From: Amanita rubescens
Lineage: Eukaryota; Basidiomycota; Agaricomycetes; Agaricales; Amanitaceae
Assembly: GCA_015039365.1 (NCBI GenBank)
Contig: WION01000048.1
Location: 62,001-126,000, forward strand
DNA length: 64,000 nucleotides
Reading direction: 5' to 3'
The notes beneath the pieces were generated by a model. It was not told the origin of the DNA. It was given only the letters and a program-made list of their open reading frames with translations, and searched no databases. Positions 12,343 through 23,965 of the stretch are shown in pieces (the first letter of the stretch is position 1; each line of letters starts with the position of its first letter). The translations under genes and the position numbers were made by a program.

Positions 12343-15085
12343 ATGGTGTTGTTAAGTGGACTTGCTCTATCCCTGCTCTCGCTCGTCCCGATTACTTATT
12401 CTTGCTCTGGTCATGAACACCAACACCACCAGAGACTGGCTCCCTCGTCTCCATTAACACCTCCCTCGCGTCCTTTGCAGTGGGGAGATGTCAATATCAT
12501 ACATACTACAGACACGCATGGTTGGCTGCTAGGTCATCAGAAACACTCTTTTCCTGAACCCAACTATAGGTGCGCACTCATCTCTACGGTTCTGCGCGTC
12601 GTGTTCATTGCAAATTCACGCGCCAGCGGAGACTTTGGCGACTTTTTCTCGTTCGTGGCTCACATGAAGAAGATTGCCCATGTAAGTCTCGCCAGCCTTA
12701 GCCTTCTGGAGCTATTTAACGCCTTTTAGGAACGTGATGTCGATCTCTTGTTGGTTGACACGGGTGACTTGCATGACGGTGCGTCGTGGGTTTAATTCTA
12801 AGCTGCATGTGTCACGGTGCATATAGGTACCGGCATATCTGATGGATACCCGCCTGGAGGCGTGGATGCTCACGACGTAGGGACGCTTACTTTGATGAAA
12901 CGCTTTTTCTGACGGGTTACCTGACAGTCAAACGAATTCTTCAAGGAACTCCCTTACGATGTCCTCGCAATCGGCAAGTAAGTGCACAGAATCTGAGTCT
13001 TTTTCAGGTTAATGATTGTCGGACCAGTCATGAGTTGTATGTCTATGCGAACACGTTGGACATGTACGTCACCCCCTTTGGATGTTCATGTAAATGTCCT
13101 AATGCCCATTTAGGTACCGAAACTTTGTTCCGCGGTACAAGGGACGATATCTGTCTTCGAACGTGAACATAACCATTACAGACCCGAACGGCAATCCCAT
13201 CAGCGTACCAGTTGGAAGCCGATATCTCAAGTTTCATACCACAAAGTAGGTTCTTTTCGGTTATCCCTTTATTCCATTATAATTTAATTCCATTCAGGGG
13301 TCGACGGGTGACAGCGCTTGGTGTTATCTACGACTTCACCGGTAACGCGCAGAATACAACTGTACAAAAGGTTGAAGATATGGTTAAGGAAAACTGGGTG
13401 AGGATCCTATAACAGTATTGTCATTTTTCGGCTCATGGGGCTAGTTTGCTGAGGCTATCGCAGATGAACCCGACTTTTTCTTACTTACGGGGTGAGCTCA
13501 CTTTTAATTTGACACTGCCAAAGCGAAATTAAGCCATTGCAGTCATATGCCCATTGCAGGAGACAAATGTTGGTCAAGTAGCATTCATAGCAATATCAGG
13601 CGCTTAGTCTCTTCAAGGGCCTTGTGTGTTTAACGCCATCCGTGCGGTCCATCCGCATACCCCCATCCTGATTTTTGGAGGTAAATGGCTCAAATCTGTT
13701 CGAGGTGGTCTCTGATCCATGTATTTTAGGTCATTCACATATCCGTGATTGCAGTGAGCGTCAATATATTATATTATTATATTCGTTTAGTCCTGCCTAG
13801 ATCAGCTTGATGGGCGTTCAATGTCATTGGAGAGTGGCCGCTATATGGAAACAGTTGGTACGATAGCTGTGCCATACTCTTTTTGCACGCGCTAACCCTT
13901 ATTCAGGCTGGATGTGTACGTATCGGTTCTTGTCGTTAATGCGCATCAATTCATCAGAAATCATATGTAGCTGTAAACCTCACCGCACCCGATGTTCGGG
14001 GAAACTTGTCATTCAGTAGGCGATACCTTGACGCTAATCGTGTCACATACGAGGTGATCTGATTATCCCTTTGCGGTACCAACAGTTGTTGATTTATCAT
14101 GACAGTATCATACGTCTCGATCCGATCGTGTGTTTGACACGGCGCAAGGGAAGAGCATAACGAAAGGCTTGCAGGGTTTGTGGGAGAGATTCAATCTCTC
14201 ATACGTATATGGCAACGCTCCTCAAGATTTCACCTTAACCCGGTAAGCGATCGCCTGCATTCGGAGGTAAAAGGGTTAAATGTCGACCAGATCTCCTTAT
14301 CCGTCAAATGCTTCCATATTGTCAGAACTCATCGACAAGGTATCTCGCATATAGCTCTATTCTGCCCCCAGACTAACCCATATGCATACCAGGCACTACC
14401 CTATGTCCTTGCTCTGAACAACACTCGAGCCAGCATACCCAACATCATCATTGTTGGCGCAGGCTCGCAGCGATTCGATATCTTCGCTGGTCAATTTGAT
14501 AGAAATGATCAATTGACCTCGTCCCCTTTCAAGGACAGTTTCTTGTACATCCCCAACGTGAAAGTTTCAGTTGCCACGCAAGTTCTCCCGTATCTGAATA
14601 ACCAGCCGTTGCATAAGAGAGATCTGTACGAGTTAGAGGGGCTATATGGCAAGGGCGACGTGATCCATATCTATAATGCTTGGTTAAAACACATGAACGT
14701 AATGAACTCGCTGGAGGGTCGGGTTAGCGATAACCTAACGCCAGGTTATGTGACTCACGACGTAGGTTCTATCATTTCTGTCTCCCGCCATGCGATTAAT
14801 CGGCTCTTGATTATTCTTAAGTCCTGCCCGGGCGTCGGCGACGATATCCCTCACACGCCTATTCCTTACCATGATACCCCGACCTGCATCGGCACGCCTG
14901 CGCCCAACCTTGCAGACGACGCTACACTCGACCTCGTATTTGATGACTTTTTCTCATCCGACGTGCTTCGTGCCTTGAATACGTTCCAGAAAGAGATGGT
15001 GTATACCAACACTGATGTTAGGAAGTACAGTCCTGTGTTGATAAACGAGGTATGGGGTCTTTATGCGCAGGCGAATTGGAATTAG
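12343..15085 (+). CDS. secreted calcineurin-like phosphoesterase / 5'-nucleotidase
   Basis: I count about 17 exons with introns mostly of 45-60 bases. The N-terminus is a signal peptide (LLSGLALSLLSLVPITYS) followed by a His-rich linker. All metallophosphoesterase motifs are present: DTHGW in exon 1, GDLHDG, GNHEL formed across an intron at about 12978, GHMPIAG and GGHSHIRD. The second half follows the nucleotidase C-terminal domain, with LNNTRASIPNIIIVGAGSQR and CPGVGDDIPHTPIPY. The relative I have in mind is yeast YHR202W, a vacuolar or secreted putative phosphatase. The stretch VGSIISVSRHAI near 14763-14822 is an in-frame intron rather than protein, because homologues run straight from YVTHD to CPGVGDD; its acceptor would be AAG-like. 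Part of the 3' end is duplicated at 16245-16500. Confidence 0.86.
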
Positions 15086-15379
15086 ATGTACTACACGATG
15101 TGATCATAACCCTGCATCAATGCCGAGTCCGAATCATCAATTGCACGCTTGACAACATTCGCTAGTTTCACCTATCAATCTGCTGATCCAGCCATATGAC
15201 TCAAGAGGATACGAGATCAGGAGCTTACGCCCGCAACAGGAATCGGGTTTTTACCAGTAAATTACTGTGGGTCTTCAACCTCAGTATCATCAGGAACACT
15301 ACCCACAGCATTAACTCTGGAATCATCAAGACAAGTACTGGCATAGGTATTCTTCCCTGATGTTTCTAGGGCTTCCCGG

Positions 15380-16166
15380 TTAAGGACGTCCAACTTCGTG
15401 GAATACACTAATTTGTTTGTAGTGGAAATCGCGGTCAAAGACAGACTGAATGTATTCATGCACAGAGCCGCACCTGTATGGAATGTGGGCATGTATTGCA
15501 GATGAACGAAGGAAAAACTCACGGTCCAATGTTGTAAAGACCGAGACTTTCGACAACCCCCTTAGTATATGATATTCAGCTTCTGGGAATCACGTAGTCC
15601 AGGTCAGGCTTACCCTACCATTGGTAACATCCACAAGAGGACATACGGAGCCGTCTGGGCTGATTCCACCAATCAGACTATGAAAGGCCGTTTTTTTCCT
15701 CATCGTATGGATTATCTCTGCGACTTGGCTGGCCATATTATATTTTTCTTCCGCTGGGAGATCCATCCACACTTCGCTCAAACTATCTCCGTCGATATAC
15801 TCCATGACTATAAATTCAGATCCATGTGTGCAGCTATAAGCGTAGATGGCTGGAGTGGGTATGTTGAGATCGGCGATGGCGAGATGACATTTGGATTGAT
15901 TGGAAAGCGCAGGATAAAGGGAAAAGGTCGGTTAGGTTCACCTGTATCAAGGTTAAGAATGTGTATATAATTGTATCCCCCTTCGATAACATCAGTTCCT
16001 TGGACTCTAGAGACGAGCTTCGAGGACAGAATTTCGGCAGGACTTGATACGGAGGCGAAGAAATTCCTAGCTGATTCTGGGATGTTGGCTGGTACATAAT
16101 GGGGGTGACGTGAGTTGAACATGTTAATTCTTTGATTTGGAGGATGTCGTCCTTTGCATAGTTCAC
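15380..16166 (-). pseudogene. decayed APH-family kinase
   Basis: The minus strand starts MNYAKDDILQIKEL, splices to a segment with SSKLVSRVQGTDVIEGGYN, and continues with ILRFPIN, then IPTPAIYAYSCTHGSEFIV, MEYIDGDSLSEVW and NIGP. This is the order of aminoglycoside phosphotransferase-like kinases common in agaricomycetes. Between ILRFPIN and IPTPAIY the frame changes and the usual ESEVATM segment is missing, so a deletion has occurred. The frame then stops at 15380-15382, before the HGD and DWE catalytic motifs expected further on. No active kinase can be made. Its position between two copies of the phosphoesterase 3' end suggests it arrived with, or was trapped by, a local rearrangement. Confidence 0.75.
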
Positions 16167-16244
16167 ATGTTCGATGACTGTGTTATGACCGATTGTCAGT
16201 GAGCAAGAGCAATAAAGGAGACGCGTTATGGTCGCGCGCCTGTC

Positions 16245-16500
16245 TCTTTACTATGATTCAAACACCCCTAACTGCATCAGCACGCCTACGCCCAACCTTC
16301 CAGATGCTGTGATACTTGATCTCGTACTTGACGACTTTTTCTCGTCCGACATGCTTCGTGCCCTGAATACGTTCCAGAAAGAGACGGTGTATAACAATGC
16401 TGATGTTAGGAAGTACAGCCCTGTGTTGGTAAATGAGGTATGAGGTCTTTATGCTCAGATGTGTATGCTATGCGATGTGACCATAACCGTCAAATGCCAG
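16245..16500 (+). pseudogene. duplicated 3' fragment of the phosphoesterase gene
   Basis: This stretch repeats about 255 bases of 14870-15125. The translation NLPDAVILDLVLDDFFSSDM matches NLADDATLDLVFDDFFSSDV of the intact gene, followed by RALNTFQKE and DVRKYSPVLVNEV. The Trp codon of the parent (EVWGLYAQ) is TGA here, and similarity fades after the bases corresponding to the parent's 3' untranslated start. It has no promoter or upstream exons, so it is a dead tandem copy. Confidence 0.85.
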
Positions 16501-16657
16501 TGGCGGTGACGTATTGCTGTTGAGTCCGCCTCACGCGCAAACTTATATGGAAGTTCCCGAGGACCTACCCATACCTATATCAGATTGTTCTTGCGTTCCA
16601 TCCTGGCATCCCTCATATTCTATCCCACTACTTGAAGCTCCTTTTGTTATTCTAGTT

Positions 16658-19354
16658 ATGGCAGATACCCCTACTTCACGCCCGTCAGTGCGTTCATTTG
16701 GCAGTATGTCAAAACACACATCACATTCTCGATTTCCACTACCGGATCTGATTCGCCATTCGTACGCAACAGATGTAGATAGGGGGACTACCGCTTTGCT
16801 CAAGGAACGAGCCAAATGCCCTTATTTTCGTATCCTTATCATAGGAAGGGCCAACTCTGGCAAGACAACGATCCTCGAGAAGGTCTGCGGCGTAGCGAGG
16901 GGAGCGGCGCGCGTTACATATGACCAGGATGGTGTTGAAATTGGAGCCAAATCCGGGAAATCGGGGCCGAGGCTACTTTCACGCGTAAGGCAGAGGTTAG
17001 GAAGGCGGAAGTCGAGCCGGGCGGGGCCATCTCCACCGCAGGTGACGCCCGGCCCGGCGACGTCGTCGATAGAGGTAAATCAATTATAACGGCCTAGTAT
17101 GGTAATTCCGCTAATGTGCAACTCTTCAGCGAGGTGTGCATGATATCGAGCATCAAATCATATATCCTGGAAGCAACTTTATTTTCCACGATTCTCCAGG
17201 ATTTGAATCTGGTGGGAACAAGGAGATAGAGAGTGTCTGGAAATTCATTGAAAAGTGGTCCAATACTGCCGATCCGAGTGAGCAGTTACATGCAATATGG
17301 TATCTATCTTTAGTTTCCGTAAATACGTTGGCTGACCATTCTTTTGCAGGTACTGTATACCCATGGACAGCCCTCGTCCCCTGCTAGATGCAGAACTCCA
17401 GTTCTTTGTAAAGGGCACAGGAAAAGGTAAGTTCCTACATTAATCAAGTCATGGAATATTTGCAAGCATACTGGCTTCTGTCCATGCTCCTATCCCATTA
17501 ACTATAAATCCAAAAAAAATAATACAGTGCACTGATTTTCACAGTTCCTTTAGTGACTATATTCACCAAATTTGATGCTCAAATAATCCAAGAATATGGA
17601 AAATTGGATGATTTGGGAGTTATTGATGATAAGTGGGCACAGGCTAGGAAAAATGCTGAAAAGGTCTATAAGGAAGTTTATGTCTCTAAGGTTCAAGAGA
17701 CTGCACATCCTCCAAAGGGATGTGTGGTATTGGAAGGTGAGAATAACACTTGTTTCTGATTGGGTCAAGAGAAGAAAATATTACTTGGCAGATATGGACC
17801 TACAAGAGACAAATTGTCCTGAATTATCAGAGAAAACTGCTAATGCAATTGATGATCCTAATCTACATCAACTCTTTGTCTCAACACAAATGAACAACCC
17901 TGATCTTTGCATTAAGTCTGCACTTCAGTGAGAATTGCATTTGGAATGCCAACCTAAAATATTGATATATTCCAGGGATATATTGAACAAACATCAACCC
18001 TCATGGCATGAAGTAATTGCCATCATTATTGGGTATTTACCACATTTCTGGGTAAGTTTGCAGAACACTTTGGCATGAGTAGATGTTAAGCCAAGAACAG
18101 ATTCAAAAAGAGGTAGGCTTTATTTCTTTACCAAGAACTAGCAATGGATAATACTGCAATAGAGTGTATGTGTATCAATTTCATGCTTTGTGGCAAACTA
18201 TGATTAAATAGGATGATAAACAGGATGTGGTATGTGGCCTTGTATTTGTTTTTTCAAATCGCTATCATATAATTTCGTGTTAAACAGTATGATACACCAA
18301 ATGTAAGTAATAATAATAATAAATTTTGCAACCAAATCTGATGTGATGAATAACAGTGGGCAAGTGGCAACAAAATCATGTTCTGCACATGCTCTGATTT
18401 TATAATCAACAGATAGTAAGTGATACCCCATTTCTTTCCTGGGTAGATCCATATCATTGTGATCAACAGAATGTGAGTGCTCTTGCCCTTGTTCATGTTA
18501 GGTCTTACTTATTCCTAATAGGAAGTGAGTTTTATCACATCTCCCTGGCAAGTGTATTTGTCCATGCTTTATCCCTTAACCTACAGTATGTAAGTTGCAC
18601 CACATTTTTTTGGATGTTCTTGTTGTATAACATCCCATGGATCACAGGCAGTGAGTACTCATCTGTCAAGTAGTTTCACTGTATCTCATTTACTTACAGG
18701 ATGTGAGTGGTATTCTTTTCATTCAATAACTGCAGATGTTCATAAATTTCAATAGCATGTAAGTGAACACAAATTTCTTCTCTCATTGTATTTTCAATGC
18801 TACAACCATACCCAGCTTGTAAGACACCATTTTACATGTTTCATAGGTTTTCTAATTTTTTCTAGGTGAGCACTGATAGTGACAATGATAAATGTACTAA
18901 CATACATTTTAGATTGTATGTGGCCAGTCCATAGTCCAATGAAGTGTATATTTTCATGCACTCATTATTAGCATCAAGTCCCCCTTCTTTTTGGAGAATA
19001 TACAGACAACTTTTGCATAAATGTGAGTGCATATCTTTATTTCTATGGTACACTTTTGACATTGATGTAACCAGCCAACAGGATGCCAAGTCTTATTTGG
19101 TATTATATCCTGCTTTCTTTACTTTCATGAATTAACATTTCAAAGCAATTATCGTCATTGCCAAACAACCACTGATCAGTGCCATGGTTAAGAAGCCAGC
19201 CACTGGTAGATCACTGACAGAGACTTTAGACCAATTCAAGAGAAAGAGACATGTGGAGAAATTGAAGTCTCAAATTACTTCTACATCTCTGCCCTCTAAT
19301 TCTGGAGAATTGTTAACATTCCTGCATGAACAGATTACCAGCTTCAGTTTCTAA
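16658..19354 (+). CDS. P-loop GTPase, agaricomycete G-domain family, with extreme intron density
   Basis: Exon 1 encodes MADTPTSRPSVRSFG, then the P-loop GRANSGKTTILEKVCG. After a 55-base intron come RGVHDIEHQIIYPG and the G3-like HDSPGFESGG. Later exons give ELQFFVKGTGK, the G4-like VTIFTKFDAQ, CVVLEDMDLQE, and ILNKHQPSWHEVIAIIIGYL. The last exon, from about 19142, encodes IIVIAKQPLISAMVKKP and ends LLTFLHEQITSFSF. These are the nucleotide-binding motifs of a septin/AIG1-like GTPase family expanded in mushrooms, whose function is not known. Between 18052 and 19082 the coding sequence is broken into tiny exons, described separately. I cannot fix the frame through that part: the last exon needs one phase, while the single-codon exons read best in another. 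From about 17400 the gene is nearly devoid of CpG. Confidence 0.7.
18052..19081 (+). other. chain of about 15 short introns separated by 3-base and other tiny exons
   Basis: Introns with GTRAGT-like donors and YAG acceptors follow each other with almost no exon between. Candidate exons are 18101-18112 (12 bases), 18163-18165, 18212-18229, 18288-18302, 18357-18363 (7 bases), then nine 3-base exons: 18413 ATA, 18470 AAT, 18522 GAA, 18587 TAT, 18648 GCA, 18700 GAT, 18756 CAT, 18816 CTT and 18913 ATT. The last leads to a 51-base exon at 18972-19022. Introns are 46-62 bases, except 18819-18912, which is 94 bases and contains an internal tctag/gtgagc junction at 18865/18866. The pattern of AG, three bases, GTRAGT is repeated too regularly for chance. 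Confidence 0.65.
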
Positions 19355-20868
19355 AAGTATGAAGTTCACTCTCTGCATATCACTCATGTCCATTCATATC
19401 TGCCGCAGTTTCCAGCATACACAACTTCCCGAGACTGTCTGATTTGCCTGTTTGAGGCTTCAATTTTTTGTCTCATTGTTGTATAGTATCATGTATAGTA
19501 CATCTAGGGTATATTCCACTTTGCTAGTTCCCTCCTTACCGGTGTCTAGATTCTTGTCAGAATCAAGTTTATTGTGACCTTTTCTATTAGATTCTGTTGA
19601 AGCAGCTATGTACATGTATTAGCATAGTCATAAATAGTACATCTGCAACATGGTATGGGTCTAACACCACTAACGATCTCAAACACGGTGAAGGCTTGTC
19701 CCAGTCCAGCCAGAGCACTGTCTGCGCATACCGCAATGCACCCACACCTCACTGATGCCCCTCTAAATTTCAGCTTTTCAAATTTGTTGAGCCGCATACA
19801 ATTGAGCCGGTTTCCCATTGAAGAAAGAGATGATGCATGTCAATACTTGGAGGACTTTGACGGCTTGCGCTTGGCGAAAGGTTCTACTTTACGATTTTGG
19901 TTGAAGGAGGTTGATTACGAACTCATGGGGGAGAGAGCGGAAACCAATCGCAAGCCTCTCCAATATAGAATTGTTCAACGGTGGCAAAGGACGTGCAAGC
20001 GGTCGAAGCACCTGTATCATATACACTGGACGACGTCTACAACAGGTATGTGGAGATAAAAATCCTTTTCACGCCGGTGTGAAGGCGAAGAATTGTGAGA
20101 CTAGCGGGTCAGCGGGATGAGAGTTCGTCAGGTTAGGCCTGTAGGGAGTTGTGAGGAAGCTGCCATGACTGGTCGTAATGTCCATCTTGAACTTTAGTGA
20201 TCGATATGAATCCCCAAGTGCATGCGAACTGCCGCGATTGAGCTTTCTATACGTGCTAGGAGCAAGGACCGTGGTTGAAGCTGTTCGTGGTGGGCAGTTC
20301 CAACCGGCAAAGCGAATAACGGCGCAGCACAGCCATTTGCAGCACATATGGCTACCGACATGGATCTATAGTTGAGGAATGCCATTAGTACTAGTACGCA
20401 AGCGGTTGAATTGGCGAGACCGTTTGTGCGATCTGATTCAAGACAACAGCTATGCCTATCTCGGTCGCTTGGGCTTCTAGTCCTAGCTCGGCCGTTCGAC
20501 GGCTTCGGAATCGTGGAGTCAGCGGTTTCTGCCTGTGAAATATACCGCAGTGACATAATGTATGTTGAGTCTCCGACATGAATTCAGATGCCACAACGTT
20601 CTGCGAGACTGTCCACCTGGTATATAAACATCGCCATGGAACAGAAGTGAAGATAGTCGCTTGACAGATCTGAGATTCAAGAACAATGGTGTTGTTGCAT
20701 TATTATCGAAGAAAGAAGAAGTTCCCGAGGAAATTATTCCCATGCAGAGTTGCACCCAATTATACACCGCCTCATGTCCTGGCAGAAGCATGTACTTAAC
20801 GGGCAACTCAATGGGCGTCTCTATTCCCCTCTTATCCGCAGCCTCATCTCCAGTGGCGTACCGGTACA
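19355..20868. other. 1.5 kb without a supported gene
   Basis: An open frame of 134 codons at 19655-20059 (plus) and one of 120 codons at 20194-20556 (minus) are the longest. Neither shows a motif or a convincing splice pattern. The first 300 bases are probably the 3' flank of the GTPase gene and share its low CpG content; normal CpG returns near 19650. Confidence 0.4.
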
Positions 20869-21915
20869 ATGACCGTGCAAGATACTAAGTCACCTGTAGC
20901 CTCTCTCAAGACTCAAATCGAGCAGGCTACTCAGGCGATGAGCCTAATCTCAGTACGTCTATCCCAGAAGAGTTTATCACGCGCTTTCTGATGCTTTGTG
21001 GTTCCTTAGAACACTATCAATCAATTTCACGGCAAAATGACTGATGATGGCCAAGGCCTCCATCCGGAGATTCAGATGTACGTCTGACGACATCGCTTTC
21101 ATAATTTTACGTGAAGAACGCTCTTGTTAGGCTTTATGATGAGATGCAAGCACGAGAAATCGACCACGGAACTGAGTTGAGCAACATCGACTGTTCGTCA
21201 TTTCGTTGAACTGTATCAGATAGCGTACCAGCCTAATGTATCTCATCCAGCCTTAGTGGAAAAGTTCGTCAAACAAGGCGTTTATGAAGGTCTTGAAGGA
21301 ATAAGTAAGGAAGAATCTCATGGACTGTGCTGTTGCTGAATCTGGATCTCAGTCAAGCCGGAAATGATTGATGCCATAGTGCAACAACGAGTGGCGGAGG
21401 AATTGAAATCTCACATGTCCCAGAAGCTACTGCAGGAACTGGAGGAAATACACAAGGAGATTGAACAAGTCAAACTTGAACTATATAATTCGTATGTCTC
21501 TTCGCTTGGTACAGTAATCGGATTCTCATATTTTCCTTAGTGAATCTCGTCGTCAAAATGCATCTCTTAAATTCGGTAGCTCTACTAGGGTGGTGTTGAA
21601 TCCGATAAAGAAAACGGATGGTAATGTAAGCAATCATTTTCCTAAAACCCTGGGAGACCTGTCCCGTCTAGATGGTCAGTTTTGCAGAGGATGGAAATTT
21701 CGCGTATAATCTGATCTTAATCAGGGGGTACCGTATCGTTGCTGATGATTGACTATGAAATGTCTTCTCCAGAAGACCCAATGCCCCTAGGCCTGAATCG
21801 ATTTATACAATTCTGTGGTGTAAGGTACCAAAAAGTGTTCTGTTTTCCTGGACCGTCAGTTAAGCATGCTGACGATGTTTTACAGGTAGAGGATCCTGAT
21901 AGCTCACCTGGCTGA
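20869..21915 (+). CDS. coiled-coil protein of unknown function
   Basis: Eight or so exons begin with MTVQDTKSPVASLKTQIEQA, starting at 20869. Introns at 20951, 21079, 21195, 21306, 21493, 21673 and 21823 (approximate donors) give a continuous frame. The middle is a predicted coiled coil (EELKSHMSQKLLQELEEIHK and neighbouring heptads). The C-terminus contains FPKTLGDLSRLDG and LGLNRFIQFCGV, which I associate with a widespread agaricomycete family of unknown role. About 220 residues, no membrane span or signal peptide. It lies 259 bases upstream of NPY1 on the same strand. Confidence 0.68.
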
Positions 21916-22174
21916 TGTATATTTTTCCGTAACGTGTGCTATAGTATTACCAGAAAAAATGTTTTATTTCCAAACCAGCGACCTTGGTTATGACAGGTAT
22001 CCATTATAGTCCCGGCACGCTGACCGGATTATTCCAGTCCCGACACAAGACAAATCCGGCAAGCGGATTACGTTTCCGTGCTCGGCACCCAAAACGGAGA
22101 GCCTACGGTAACGGATTACTCATGCCCGACTCCAATCGTCCTTTATTCCGCTACAATACACTCGCAGTCTCGTT

Positions 22175-23823
22175 ATGAAAGGGTAAGACAGATACTGCCT
22201 CTAGTCTTCTTTGTTTCACGGGAATTGCTTCTAGCCATGTTAATATGTACGGGGGGTCTCCCCTCAACCGTCTCTCTTGGCTCCGACCATCCCACACTTT
22301 CTTGAATACCATTATATCCCAACATACCACTAGATGGCTCTTGTTCAATGGCGGAAAGCCGCTCACCATCCCGGAATCATCCGAAATCTCAAAACCAGCT
22401 ATTGCGTTGTTGACTACGAAGGATATGAGGCCACTACTCGGACCGGAACCCTATTTTGGGCAAGGCAAGGAGCAGGGAGAGATATCACCACAGCCTATTG
22501 AATCGTTGGGTCGTTCACCACTCGACGCAGCGCGACATCATGGCAAACCCGTTGTCTTCCTTGGAGTACTTGAACGGGATGTTGTCAGCTCGCCGCTCCT
22601 CCAGGACATTCTCAAAGAACCCACGCTCGGTGTTTCCGGACTTGGTGGAACGCCCTACTTTGCCATGGAGGTTTCGGACCTAGATCTGTCTGATGAAGAC
22701 ATTGACGGCTTCCTCAAAGGTACTGATCCTGGGCAACAAGGCCTTCAACTGACATGGATGGAGCCGAGGGGTCTTTCTCTCTCACTGGAATTGGAGATGG
22801 CAAGCATTTTCGCCGTGGCTAGGACAATGGTGGATTGGAATTCCAAATCCAAGGCAAGCCGTTTACATGACCAGCATTGTATCCCTAGCCTGACTTTTAA
22901 AGTATTGTCCGGCTTGCGGATCCAAAACATACTCTCAATGGGGCGGATGGAAAATGTCTTGCAGTTCACTGCTGCCTTGGACAGATAATACCAATCGTAA
23001 ACCATGTCTGACTGTGTGAGTGCAATACTGGATTTGTTGCATGATTTGCGAATACTGAGAGATACTTTAGCAAGGGGTTGCATAATTTTACTCACCCACG
23101 CACTGATGGTGTCGCCATCATGGTCACCGTCGATGAAACCGGTGACAAGATACTCTTAGGCAGAGGCGTAGGTGCCTCAGCGTATATGCAATGCCTGGTT
23201 TTTTAATTCCCTTTTTAGAAAAAGTTTGTCGCGAATTTTTATTCCGCGATGGCGGGTTTTATTGAGCCAGGCGAAACTTTTGAAGATGCGGTGAAGAGAG
23301 AAATGTGGGAAGAAGCAGGAGTTGACGTCTACGACATACAATACCACTCCGGGCAGCCTTGGGTATGTCATTTTGTCCTTGAACCAGATATTATTTGACT
23401 GGGATCTTCTAGCCTTTCCCTGCGAACATAATGCTCGGCTTTTACGCCCGCGCAGATTCGAAGCAACCAATACGAATTGATATAGATAACGAATTAATGG
23501 GTTCGTAAACTCTTGACAAAAAATTATAGGCACGAAACTTATCCTCTGCTTTAGACGCTCGCTGGTTCACTCGTGAAGAGGTTCTAGCCATTCTGCACAG
23601 AAAAACCGGTTCATTTCTCTCGAAAAGAGACTATGAAGGAGCAGCGGATAAATCCTTCTTTAATACCATTGCTTCACAATCAACTGCAGTAGAAGAACAA
23701 GTCAAATTTGCTCCAACCACAGCAATTGCGGGTGTTTTGATCGCAGACTGGGCAGAGGGCAAAGTTAGCTTTCCCCCCAAAGAGGATAGTAGTTCAGCCC
23801 ATCGCCTGGCAGGCTATCTATAG
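22175..23823 (+). CDS. NPY1: NADH diphosphatase, NUDIX family
   Basis: An eight-base first exon (22175-22182, MKG) splices over 52 bases to HVNMYGGSPLNRLSWLRPSH. The N-terminal NUDIX-like domain (TRWLLFNGGKPL, LLGPEPYF) is followed by the zinc ribbon CPACGSKTYS...MSC and then the catalytic NUDIX box GFIEPGETFEDAVKREMWEE. The NADH-class signature SGQPWPFPANIM comes next. This is the full domain order of fungal Npy1, which splits NADH and NAD caps into NMNH and AMP, often in peroxisomes. The C-terminus is AHRLAGYL, with no clear SKL-type signal. The intron before CPACG begins with GC (gcaagc) rather than GT; the other introns are GT-AG. Confidence 0.93.
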
Positions 23824-23879
23824 TATATTACTCAGGAATAGTGCAGATATACCAAACAACACACACATATATAATATAA

Positions 23880-23965
23880 ACCCGCAATGATTGGCAATGT
23901 GTAGTGGTACGATAGCCTGCGCAATGACAATAAACAATAGAATATCAAAAAGCTATGACGAAAAG
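23880..23965 (+). repeat. dispersed repeat, first copy
   Basis: About 75 bases around the word gcgcaatgacaataaacaat (about 23918-23937) recur at 44630-44720 with few differences. Both copies sit just past the 3' end of a gene. The copies are in the same orientation and flank the whole LINE and 17 kb element. Confidence 0.75.

Noticed and set aside
15569..15970. A plus-strand 133-codon open frame as a gene
   Set aside because: The minus strand of the same region reads as the APH kinase family, so the plus frame is a shadow.
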